Assembly: GCA_019648995.1 (NCBI GenBank)
Contig: BLXT01005922.1
Coordinates: forward strand, 773,716-809,905
Source of the DNA: Plakobranchus ocellatus
Taxonomy: Eukaryota > Mollusca > Gastropoda > Plakobranchidae
Length of the DNA stretch: 36,190 bases
Reading direction: 5' to 3'
Position 1 is the first letter of the stretch. Each line of letters begins with the position of its first letter. Made by a program: the position numbers and the translations under genes. The notes under the pieces are model-generated. The model was not told the origin of the DNA, searched no databases, and saw only the letters and a program-made list of their open reading frames with translations. Positions 1-11,100 of this stretch are shown piece by piece.

Positions 1-623
1 TTTGGTGACGGGAGAGGATGGATGTTTCCAAGTCATGGAGTCGCGCTTTGTCTCTGGGGTATTCAAGTTTCATCACCAGTAATCAGATTGTCAAAGAGGT
101 TATTGTTTGCTTGAAAGTCTCCACCAGGCCCTACACCAATATGCGCCGTATCCTTATCTCCAATGTCTTGTTGGCATCGCTGCAGAAGGCGTTGCAAAAT
201 TTCAACCCTTTGAAGCTTGTGATCCTCCGTTAACATTTTTGGAACCCATCTTGCAGACACCTTCCGATATCCCAAAGTGTCATGGACTAAGTCATGAACT
301 GTACTCTTTGGAATTTCGAGTTTCAAAGCAATTTCGCGTATCTTCATCCTCCTGTCACATCTAATGAGTTCGTCAACACGAGTTGTGTTCTCCTCGTTGG
401 TCGATGTTTTCGGGTGACCAGATTTTGGCTCATCACCTAGACTGGTTCGGCCCTCCCCAAACCAAGTACACCATTGATACACTCTAGATCTTGACATAGC
501 ACCCTCACCATATGTTTCTGCTATTTGTTTGTGAATTTCAGAAGGTTTTGTTCCTTTCAAAAACAAAAAACGCACAACAGCTATGACCTCCAGCTTTGAC
601 CACTCTTTGATGGGGGTAGCCAT
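1..623 (-). pseudogene. mariner transposase, 5' part, broken
   Basis: Mariner-type cut-and-paste transposase, N-terminal half. The likely start is the ATG at 623, giving MATPIKEWSKLEV; an in-frame ATG at 659 is further upstream. Visible are the paired helix-turn-helix DNA-binding domain (RSRVYQW, then STVHDLVHDTLGYRKVSARW), the linker motif WVPKMLTEDHK, and the start of the catalytic domain with the first acidic residue in TGDET near 66-80. Immediately after GDET, where the family has Trp, there is a TGA at 63-65, and the remaining mariner-like residues (TPETKRDSMTW and onward) lie in a different frame. The copy therefore has a stop plus a frameshift and is dead here. The second and third catalytic Asp residues are off the left edge. 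Confidence 0.85.
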
Positions 624-749
624 ATTGGAACGAGTAGTGTTCAATAGTGCGTGCATCAATGGTGCTGAAACTGCGCACCTTGAAAGTTAATTTGTTGTAC
701 TGGTGTTTCCCGTTTACAGAATTAAATAATATGGATTGGTTCAAGAATT

Positions 750-785
750 ATGCCCCTTTTCCTGTTTCTTTTCGGACGTCCCTCG
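750..785 (-). repeat. probable mariner terminal inverted repeat
   Basis: Read on the minus strand the end begins CGAGGGACGTCCGAAAAG directly after TA (786-787). It lies about 130 bases upstream of the transposase start, the normal place for a mariner 5' TIR. The matching right end is not in the window, so the call is inferred. Confidence 0.5.
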
Positions 786-787
786 TA

Positions 788-2350
788 AATGATATGATCT
801 TGAATTCTGAGTCCTGTCCAGGCTACCCTCAAGAAACTCTTCATTGTTACAAAAGTGTAAGAAGGAAAGGATCAGGCAAAATTGGTCTATCTTCATCACT
901 GCTGTATAAGGTGGCAGCTTGTACATTACATCCATGGTAACCCTCCAGATAACCAATGACAATCAGGTCCATTGAGCCAATGAGTTGCAGTTATATTGTT
1001 ATGCCAAATTGTGAATATTACAATCCATCATCATCTTCATCATCCTCATCACAATCAGCATCAAGGGATGTTGAAACACATGTTGTTTTCTCCTAGATAA
1101 TACAGCATTTGGGGATCTCCCAAATTAATGACTCGAATGAGTTTGTTTCATACCATACTATTTTATATATTGTATATTATATACATGTACATTATATACT
1201 GTGATGATACGAACAAGAAGGAAATGTGGCGGTCAAGTTTAAACTTAGAGCAAAGTTAGATTGCACTGTGATAGCTGTCTCAAAGAAAGACTGAAAGCAG
1301 ATTATATAGCCATTCTGACTTGGATTGATCATACAATAACCATTAACATATTATATAATAAGTTCATAGAAGCACAGTCAATCCAGTTGAAAAATAATAT
1401 GAACAAAGCAAACTCAATACACACACAGATGGTTCTCCTTGCATTCAGGCAATGATGTAATATCCCTCTACTGATATCATTATTGTCCTGGGCATCTTTT
1501 GAAACTAAGTAAGCAAGATGCTTGTATGGTATATCTATAATACTATCACCAAGTACGGTAAAGCCACACACCAACGGTAGCAAACAAGCAGGCCCACTCC
1601 TAGTATGTCTTACCTGAAGGCAAGGATGTGAACATATCCACACTATTCTACACCCTCATCCAATCTCATTAAATAATTTTATGCTGGGAGGCATTTGATA
1701 AGCAAGAAGCATGCTAGTCCATAATATAGGCCTACATTATGAAGCATCCAGTACAATAGTAGTTGTACAGTGATCATCAGCTTCCAGGCTTTCTTCACAA
1801 CAAAAACATGAACATCCACACTTGCACCTAGCCATGTTGATCTATAACTTATTTCCTCATGTGGCAGAGACTAAATTTAAGACAGAATATCATTGATTCC
1901 TATTCCTAAAGTAAATATGACCATCACACTTATGCAAGAACCTGTGAAATTTGTCCATCCAAGGAAGTCTGGGTAGAGGCTGTAGAATAACAGGGGTCAA
2001 TCGAGGCCATGCTGTCTAAATCTTAAGTGACTTAGTTTACACAAACATGGTGATTGATCAAACGAACCAATACAAGAATTTAGAATTTCCCTTGCTCAGT
2101 TATTACAGTGAGTGCATCTGTACTATTTCTTTCCTTCCAGCTTCTTCAGTTGCTAAGGTAAATTTCACAGGTATATGATCCCTTGATTAGAAGACTATAA
2201 CAGCTCTATGCCATGGAGACAAAGTGACAAATGATGTTCATGTGATTAAATACTCTATAATGGGCTCATGGGGTTTTAATTTTTTTGTTTTTCCTTTTTT
2301 GTGTAAAGTGGCCTAGAAGATACTTTTGAAAACAGTAACTGTCATTCAAA
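788..2350. other. intergenic, no gene seen
   Basis: AT-rich sequence downstream of AIDA. Short open frames here lack splice context and recognisable motifs. A CAT/ATC-rich simple stretch lies at about 1025-1062 and an AT-rich TATA-type stretch at about 1160-1200. Nothing else was recognised. Confidence 0.6.
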
Positions 2351-3068
2351 AATAATATTATCCATTTTTTTCAGAGTATTTGTTTTACATTTTTGAACAC
2401 TTTGAACATGACCATACAGGAATCTCAATTAAATTCCTTTCTTTTTTTATATTGCCTGTATATATCTCAATTAATTTTCAAGAGCACATGGTTTTGAAAA
2501 TGAGAAAAAAAACTTCAATAAAAAAAAACAACCAATGATTGACTATATTCAATATTTGATTTCTTTAACACTACTAAAAATTCTTCTATACATTTCCTCT
2601 GATTATATCTTAATTAGATGCACTATTGTTTCTTGATGAATTTTATGACTGTGCATCAAAATTCATAAAAATTAAATTTATCACCGAAACAAACTCAGTT
2701 GCAAATGCAAATAATATTATCCATTTTTTTCAGAGTATTTGTTTTACATTTTTGAACACTTAGAACATGACTATACAGGAATCTCAATTAAATTCCTTTC
2801 TTTTTTATATTGCCTGTATATCTCAATCAATTTTAAAGAGCAAGTGGTTTTAAAAAATGAGAAAAAAAAACTTCAATAAAAAAAAAACCAATGTTTGACT
2901 ATATTCAATTTTTGATTTCTTGAACACTACTAAAAATTCTTCTACACATTTCCTGTGATTATATCTTAATTAGATGCATTATTGTTTCTTGATGAATTTT
3001 ATGACTGTGCATCAAAATTCATAAAAATTAAATTTATCACCGAAACAAACTCAGTTGCAAATGCAAAT
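2351..3068. repeat. ~357-bp tandem duplication overlapping the AIDA 3' end
   Basis: Copy A (about 2351-2711) and copy B (about 2710-3068) match almost throughout, differing by a few substitutions and small homopolymer indels; the offset is 359 bases at the left end and 356 at the right. Both share blocks such as TCAGAGTATTTGTTTTAC and GATGAATTTTATGACTG. Copy B includes the last ~10 codons and stop of AIDA (3037-3068), so copy A carries a detached second copy of that coding tail (about 2681-2712), read on the minus strand. Confidence 0.9.
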
Positions 3069-3130
3069 AGTAAGGCTTTACAGAGAGTAGCTTCAATGCT
3101 TTTCTGCTGTAATCTGTTGGCTTTCTGTAT
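3037..3130 (-). CDS. AIDA: AIDA coding exon 10, stop
   Basis: Residues 255-285 and TGA at 3037-3039. YRKPTDYSRKALKLLSVKP aligns with vertebrate YKKPTDFKRKKLQLLTKKP, ending YYLHLQLSLFR. Acceptor TTTTGCAG. Its last ~10 codons also occur in the neighbouring duplicate at about 2681-2712. Confidence 0.95.
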
Positions 3131-6100
3131 CTGCAAAAGACAAAGGAAAATTTCCCTCTTTTTTTTTTTTTTTTAGTTCTGCACATAAGATGACTTAATT
3201 AAATCATAAAATATTCAAAGATTCAAATGTTATTCAGAAAGATATAAGGCAGTGTGTTAAATTAGTTTAGATGAATCATGCTATTTTTTTGGTGGGGGGG
3301 GACAAAATGTTTTCATACGACTTAACAAACTTATTGCATGCTGTTGGAAAAAATAGAGGGAAAAAAAAATTAGTAAGTAACTTCATTGTTAAAAGATATT
3401 GTGAAGATATTAAAGAAGAAGACATTTAAAAAATTGGGAGAAAAGGGACATTAAGGATCTTGGCCATTGTAGGTTTAAATTGATTTTTAAAAAGAAAAAT
3501 AATGAATTTAAAAGGTTTTCACATACGATGTAGCATTTACTTATCTTGAATTTTTGTACTGCACTGAAAAATCACAAATCCAGAACTTTACCATTGCAGT
3601 AAACAACACGTGTACAGGTTGTTTTTTTTTCTGCTAACTCCATGGCATCAACAGTGGGAACTTACATTTCTAAGGCCAGATGGCCTTCCTTTAGTTCATC
3701 TTGTTCCATGAGAGCCCAGCATTTAGTACTGATGCTTTCTTTCTTTGGTTTATAATGCTTGAATTCAAAGAATATTGCAAACCCTAGGAGAAGATTGAAT
3801 AAGTACCATAAGTTAAAAAGTTTGTGTCATTTTGGTTGATATTATTCACAAATCACCATTTTCTAGATCAGTTCCTTATAAAAGCAATTGAAATTTTGTA
3901 ATCACTTTTTAAAATTTTTAACTATTTTATTTGTGCTTTCATTAGCAGCATCATAAACAAAAGAAAGCAGAGAAAAAGCTTGTGGTTCTACACATGTTAT
4001 TTAAAAACTTTTTTTGACCTAACACAGTGGAACACGTTTAAACTGAAATTCTAGGAAGTATGAGTTCTATTTTGGTTTAACCACAGCACATTAAATAAGT
4101 AAGATTATTAAAAGAAAGTAACCAGCTTCCGAAATATTAGGTTAAATCAATCCCACTCATTGTCACATCAGAATGTGAATGAACATGCCTATCCACGAAT
4201 TTTCTATCTTTTATATCCATCTCTCTATTGCCTTTTCTTCCCTTTTCAGTTAATAGGTTCTTGACCTGTTATTGATGTAGAGCTTTCACAATTTCATCAT
4301 CGCCTAAGTAAGTTTTCCGGTCCTGAAGTCCTCTACTTTTGCAATTTAATCATCACTTAAATTTTCCGGTACTGAAGTCATCAACAAGAGAGATGAATTT
4401 ATTACCAGCTGTGATGCTACAGTGTTTGCTTAGTTTTGTGCTGACGGGACCTAAATGTAGGGAGTGTCTGGCACGGTCTCCCTGCGTAACTGAGTGGTGG
4501 AAGAGAAGGGATGGGCAGGTAAGTACAGTAGACCTAGACCTAGCCATCACGCCTGGCCTGCTGTATTTTGAGGTACTGGTAACAGTATTGGGTCTGCATG
4601 GAGTAATGCGAGAAAGAAAGGGAAGGGCAAGGTGTGTAAAAAAAAAAAAAAGATTTTTTTATGTGTCGATCGGACAGTGACTGGGCTTTCCCTGTAGTTT
4701 TTATTTCGCTTTAGCAATAGTAAGGCAGCCAACGCTTTTGGCTTACCACATGTTTAAATAGAAAGAATAAGAGAAAAAATGGGAAGCTTTTTATCTTCTT
4801 TTTGGTTTAGCCGTTTTTTCTGTTCAGCAGTTTTCGGTTTGGGTGTGGTTTACTCTAGTATTTTTTAAAAACGAAATGAGGATAGTCACTAAAATTTTGT
4901 GAAAGACCTATTTTGCTTATTCTCAACCAAAAATGATTATTTCAAAACTGACTTTCTTTCCTCACAAGCAATAGGTGTATACAAGCTAAATAAAATAACA
5001 TGAACTGAAGTAAAACAAAGCACTTTGCTAGCCTTGCCTAATGAGCACTCTGACCAGTGACATAGTAATCATACTTCTGGTAGAAATCAAACCAAGCACT
5101 CCTTTTCTTGAACAAAGAAAGAGTCAATCTAACCGAGACGTCATCACGGGAAAAATAATGAACCCAGTTAAGCAGTAAAAAGTCCCTGCTTGGCAAATCA
5201 CGGCCTCCAATGGTTTCGCTTAAAACGTTTGAGGAAAATGTGCATCAAACTTTTTTGCCACGTATTTGCATATTCTTTCAAGTTATGTGTACTCAAATAA
5301 GCAATTGCGTACAGGTTAGAAAGTCTGTGAAAGGATTACATTAATTTAATGACATGGTGCTTTTAAAACACAACAATCAACAACTGGCATTTGTTACAAA
5401 AGACTATGAATTTAATGTACAAGAGTCTACATAAAGATACTAGAAAAATTTATATTATCAATTTATCTATTTTTATTTAATTATTTCACAACACTGATAA
5501 TTTAGGCACATGTCCAACTTAAAGTCCCAATGCATGAACTACACATTTACACATATAAGGCTGTTGATAGAAAAGAGAGAAAAAAGTTTGGAAGGGGCTT
5601 GATAGTGTCTATCCTGCTAGCCAAAAACTGCAATCAGAGGATAAAAAATCCTTTTAAAAAAAAAAAAAAAAATCCAAGGTAAATCTCAATGTTAACAATA
5701 TTTGTTAATAGTAGTAATAGACGAAACTCATTAATCACGAAAAATTAAAAGCCATTGGTCATTTTACAGAGTTTGTTGCCTTTCACATTTTTCACTATTG
5801 AAACAAACAGACCGATAGTGGTAGAGAGACTAGTGCAACTTGCATAAAATAGCGTCTCACTCAAATTTGATCCAATGGTCAACCTCACAATTTAAGAAGC
5901 ACATCTAGCAAAACAAGCATGGAAAGAATAATCATTGCTGACTTTCTCTTCCCTTATGCCTTAAAAAAAAAAAAAAACACTTAGTGATAAGTCTAAGAGT
6001 CAATAGTTTTTTAAGGAGAAGTTGGGAAAAATTTTTAAATCACCAAAACAAAAACAAACAAAAAATTAATGATGGCAAAACTGATTTTGAGGAAAATAAT

Positions 6101-8090
6101 ATTGATATGAATCATTAACAAACTTGTGTTTCACGTATTAATCCTACCTGGTGGCAAACTTTCAATAGTTTTCTGTATGTGCACCATTTTGTTGAAAATT
6201 AGTTCAGATTCTGTCTTTCTGGAAGCAACAGGTGTATCTTGTGATGCACTCAATAGTTTCTCATTTGCATCTGAAATTCATAAATCTGAAAAGTAGAAAA
6301 GTAGAATTCCCTCCCACCAAAAGAAAAAAAAGTCGAATATCATTGTAAGATAAGAGACATGGGATGTGTTGAACACAGACACAATGAGAAAATTACATTT
6401 TAGTCAGTATACACCCACAACTTATATCAATTGATAATAGAGCCATGATGCTAAAAAAAAAAAAGGTGAGAACAATCATAGCCTTGACTATACATCAATC
6501 ATTTTATCAATAAACAATGGAGCCTTGAGTGGCTAAGAAAAAAGTGATAGCAATTGTAGCCTTTTTCTTCAAATTTAGATTTGAAAAAAAAAAAAAAAAC
6601 CTGGAGAGGGTATTTATTGTGGTAAGAAAGTTTCCTATGCATTTTGAAGTTACCTCTAACAGATACAGTTATGAATGGATCCAAGTACTGGCTTGCCTCT
6701 TTCAAGTCAATCTTCTCTATCTTGACTGTCAAAAGTGTCTTTCCAGCTATGGGAAGTGGTCTTGGAAGGAGTGTGCCTTCTTTTGAAAACAAAATATTAA
6801 TTTTTAAAAAATGGATGAAACATTTTCCCCACCCGTAGCAAATCTTTAACATTTGTTTTAATGAGTGGTTTTGGCTCATTTTATCGACTTCTTACTAAAG
6901 CAGAAGAAAATACTCCAAAAAGAAGCCTTAAGACAGAGCCTGGAATGATAAACAGCATCAATCAAGTTAAGAATTATGTTTTGCCAGAAATTAACACCAA
7001 GCCTTTAAAATAATAATTTTAATGATTTGTGGAAAGTCAATTTAACTTATGCTGAGGTATGCAAAGTAAATTACATGTGTAATTTCACATGTGCCATCAA
7101 TAATAAACCAAATACAATCATGGTTTAAATCCTTCGTTTTACACTTTACAATTTCCTGAATTAGATCATGCTGCATAGGAGACCCTTCAAAAGTATTTGA
7201 ATTACAAAATTATAATTTTGTGTTGGGTAGCAACTATTCTAAGATGGTGTTAGTTCTGTTTTAAGGAGCCCATGTGTGCTTGCTTTGATTGTCTAAGACC
7301 ACGTTATATCCCACAATGCATTGTGACTTAGCTGAAGCTCTTTACTATTATCTGGTTCTGTATGATTGAGTTAAGAATTTTGATTCTAATTCAAATCAGT
7401 ATAAAGTCGTGAGAGACAATGCTTTGAAACATTTATGGAACAATGATAATAACACACAAGAATTTGAAACCAAAAGATCAAAGTAGATTGGTTATAATAG
7501 TATAATCTGATTATGTCTTGTAACTTAAGATTAGAATTCAGTCTTGTATAAAGGAGAAAACAGTCACTAAATAAAAATGATATGCCTACAAAATGAGACT
7601 TCAGCAAAAAATATCTCTAAATGTTTCACATTACTGTGAGCATACCCAGTAAAATAATATAGACTCAGTCTTCCCCACAATACAATAAGATTTTAATAAG
7701 CTCTACTTTCAATGATTGGATATTTCATTCCATACCTTACAGAAAGGGTGATAACAAATGTTTCATGATGCAATTGTGACTTGTATATTCAATCTTACCT
7801 GTGGCAAGTGATGAAGAGCTGAAAACAAAACAGACTAACTGAATGAAATGGCATATTTTATTATTAAGAGCTCTGATAATTTATGGGACAATTTAAACAA
7901 GATCTAATTGTATGGATATACTTAATATTAATTGCGCTATAAAAAAATCATACAAGACTTTAAAATATTGTTTGAGTGAATTAAAAAAAACTAACCAATA
8001 TACTTTCACTTTCTGCTTTACTTGAAAAGATTCTATCACAGAATTAATTTATCAAAAATTATAACTATTCTGGCTGGTAGGATATATTGA

Positions 8091-8151
<61 letters not shown>

Positions 8152-11100
8152 CATATAAAAGTGTGTGGGTATATAGTAATGTATATACATGTATGTATCT
8201 CATTTATATATATCATGTGTGTGTGCATGCGCATGGGTGTATGTGTGTGTACCCACGTGTGACATCTCACACATACATAGGAGAGTTTGACAGACACCCA
8301 GGGAGAGAGGGAGAAAGAGGAGGGGTAATAGAGATTTTCCTCTGACTTACCTCTGCATTGACAATTGATGCAGATGACCTGCTGCCACCATCACATCTAA
8401 TGGAAATTCAGGTGATGGTTCTGATGGCGTATCATCTAAAAGGGTTTGGAAAGCTGACCAATATAAAAAGCCACATTAAATTTTAAAAAAAATCATTGGC
8501 AATGGAAAAACTGCAGTCATGATGAGATCAAGAATAAGAAATAAAATAAAGAATCAGCATTGAGGATCTACGTTTTCGATCATGTGTAATTGTGCATGTT
8601 TACTACTTTGATGATTTCTTGTAAGGTTGGGTAAAGACAGGAAGATACAAACTCATGACCAAAACAACCTGTAAATATCAAGACAAGTTAACCTTACTGC
8701 AGCACCCCAATGCTTCAACATGGACCAAAAGAGATACATTTGTGAATTAGAGTTAGTGAACTATCATTCAATCATACAGATATGTTTTACCATGATTTCA
8801 ATTCCACCAATAGCGTCTGGCTTGACAGATGTTCCTGAGATCACCATGATAATGAATGGGCTACATGGCACAAACAAATCTTCTTTTCCTCTTACTCCAC
8901 CTGCAAACTCCCTTTACCGCTTACAGACATGTCCTAAATAAAATGTTCATTATCCCTAGTGACAAGCCTTACCAATAAAATGAGATGTAATATCAAGTTT
9001 AGAGTTACACTTTCAAATAAAAAGGATTAGCATAGAGGACTGATATTTAATATCACATCTTATGTCTACAGTTTATTAACATTTGGATGAAACAATCAAA
9101 GAAGCAGCCAAAAAAATAAGTTTCAAGTGTCAAACGGATAATAATTTCTACTGTCTGTGCCTCCCTCCCCCGATCTTGCTTTGATTCTTACTCATGCCAA
9201 TTTAAACCTAATTAACCTAAAACAGTCAAAGTACCTTTTTTGTAGAACCCAATTTGTCTAAGTGCATACATCTCTAAAACTTATTACAGATTTAATCAAG
9301 CTATGATTTTGAATGTGACACCTTTCAGGATTCAAGATATTCATTCAACTCATTTCTTGCACCTGTGTATATAATTTTCCATATTGATGGAGCAAATTAA
9401 AAATCTGAAAAACTCACTGTTTTCCAATCGTCTTAGATCTGTGAGAGGCAATCCCTCTAAGTGACGGGAAGTCTAAATAAAAATGAAGCATAAAAATGTA
9501 TTAATGTTTGCTTAAAACAGCTATTTTACCTATGTGCTTGACTGATATTTAGAATATTTGCAAAAAGCAAGCACAATTAGTGAGGAATTATTTCTTTAAA
9601 TTAACATATTTCATTAACATTCCAACCCTATTCTACAAACAGAATGATTAGTAAATAGACGGTAAGAGCATTACAGGTATGTAATATTTTGAAATACATA
9701 AAATATGTGCAGTAAAAGCAGTAAAACAATGAAGCAACAGTATCTTTGGGATCAGCAACAAAATCTTGCTGTATGCATTTTTCTGCAGACAAGCATTTCA
9801 GCTTCACAGTGTGAGAAGTTACTAGTACGGACCATTTGCTGTAAGCAAAAAATGAACCGAAACTGATTTTAAAAAAACAATTAAGGAAAAAAATCAATGA
9901 CATGAACATGAACATGAGATAGTTTATATTGCACATGATATTTTATGATGAGCTTTGCTATTATGAGCACTGAAAAAAAATGACAAAATTTTAAAGTAGA
10001 TGTCTAGGCTTCATATGAGCAAGTGGGCTCCCAAGAACCATAGGAAAAATAATCATTGCATTTTTTAAGTGAAAATCTTGAAAAACAGTTTGAAAACTGA
10101 TATGCTTTTTTTTAGTATTTTTACCTGAATTCATTACCTATTAAAATACAAGCTATTACTTTGGCTCAATAGCACCAATAGATTTTCATTGTTTTTCTGC
10201 CCACCCTCGACTCAATGAACTTCAATCTCCTAAAAACAAAACACATCCCTAATAGTAAAAATACATCAAAACAGTGTTTCATTAGATATGGTGTAAATAT
10301 CCTCGTTTTCAATCCTATTGTTATTGTAAAATCAGAGGGATGCAGAGTCTTACTGGCTTATCTTTTCTCAATTTGTCTACTGATCTTTCCTCTTCATTTT
10401 GTTACAATTTTGTCCACTCGCTTTCTCCTTCTTTCTTTTTCGAAAGTTTCATTCTAATTTCTATATAGTGGGTCAATTGTACATTTTTTATTTTCATACT
10501 GCACTACTTGTGGAGCCTCCACATTCTCTTGTCATACAAGAAATATCCTTTCATCTAAAAATTATAGCCAAACGCTTGCAGCAAACAAACAGAACAAGAA
10601 CTTTTTTCAATATAAATTCCAATTATTATGAATCTGCACTTAAACCATTACGCTTGATAATGAAAGTCTGATTTGTACAAATTTCATGATACAAAGCAAT
10701 TTTTTCACTACTATAAGACTTAAAACAGATTTAAAACAGGCCTGTAAAATATAAAATTACATATTATTACAGTTGACTACTGATAAGTCGATGTCTTTGG
10801 GGGATTAAAATCAACATCGACTTATCCATACATCCACTCATCCATTTTAATTTTTTAATAAGGGGAGCAACCATCTCAGAAGTTCAGCTTCCACGTCATC
10901 ATAGTTTGCTAGTCTAGCACGCTGCTTGTTAACATCAACTTGGCCTGAGTAGAACTGCTCTCTGTAATTGTCTTTGCGTTTTATAATAGTTGAGATGCTA
11001 TTGGCAGGGATTTGAAATTCCTCGGCTACGATCTTTTGCTTCTTGCCACTTTCAACCGCCTCTAATTCGATTTTGCGTATNNNNNNNNNNNNNNNNNNNN

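Larger units (their letters stand above)
1..785 (-). mobile_element. mariner-family DNA transposon, partial, inactivated
   Basis: A Tc1/mariner-superfamily element in reverse orientation, truncated by the left edge of the window. It contains a mariner transposase reading frame and, upstream of that frame, a likely 5' terminal inverted repeat ending next to a TA dinucleotide at 786-787, the usual mariner target. The other end is outside the window, so the length and the second TIR cannot be checked. The family call rests on the protein; the element end is inferred. Confidence 0.8.

Noticed and set aside
2982..3176. 64-codon plus-strand frame
   Set aside because: Antisense to AIDA exon 10 and its intron.
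4339..4680. 113-codon plus-strand open frame
   Set aside because: Lies in an AIDA intron, shows no domain or motif and ends in a poly-A-encoded Lys run; the minus-strand frames here are also featureless.
8052..8345. Open frames across the CT microsatellite
   Set aside because: They encode Arg-Glu dipeptide repeats or TG-repeat products; low-complexity artefacts.
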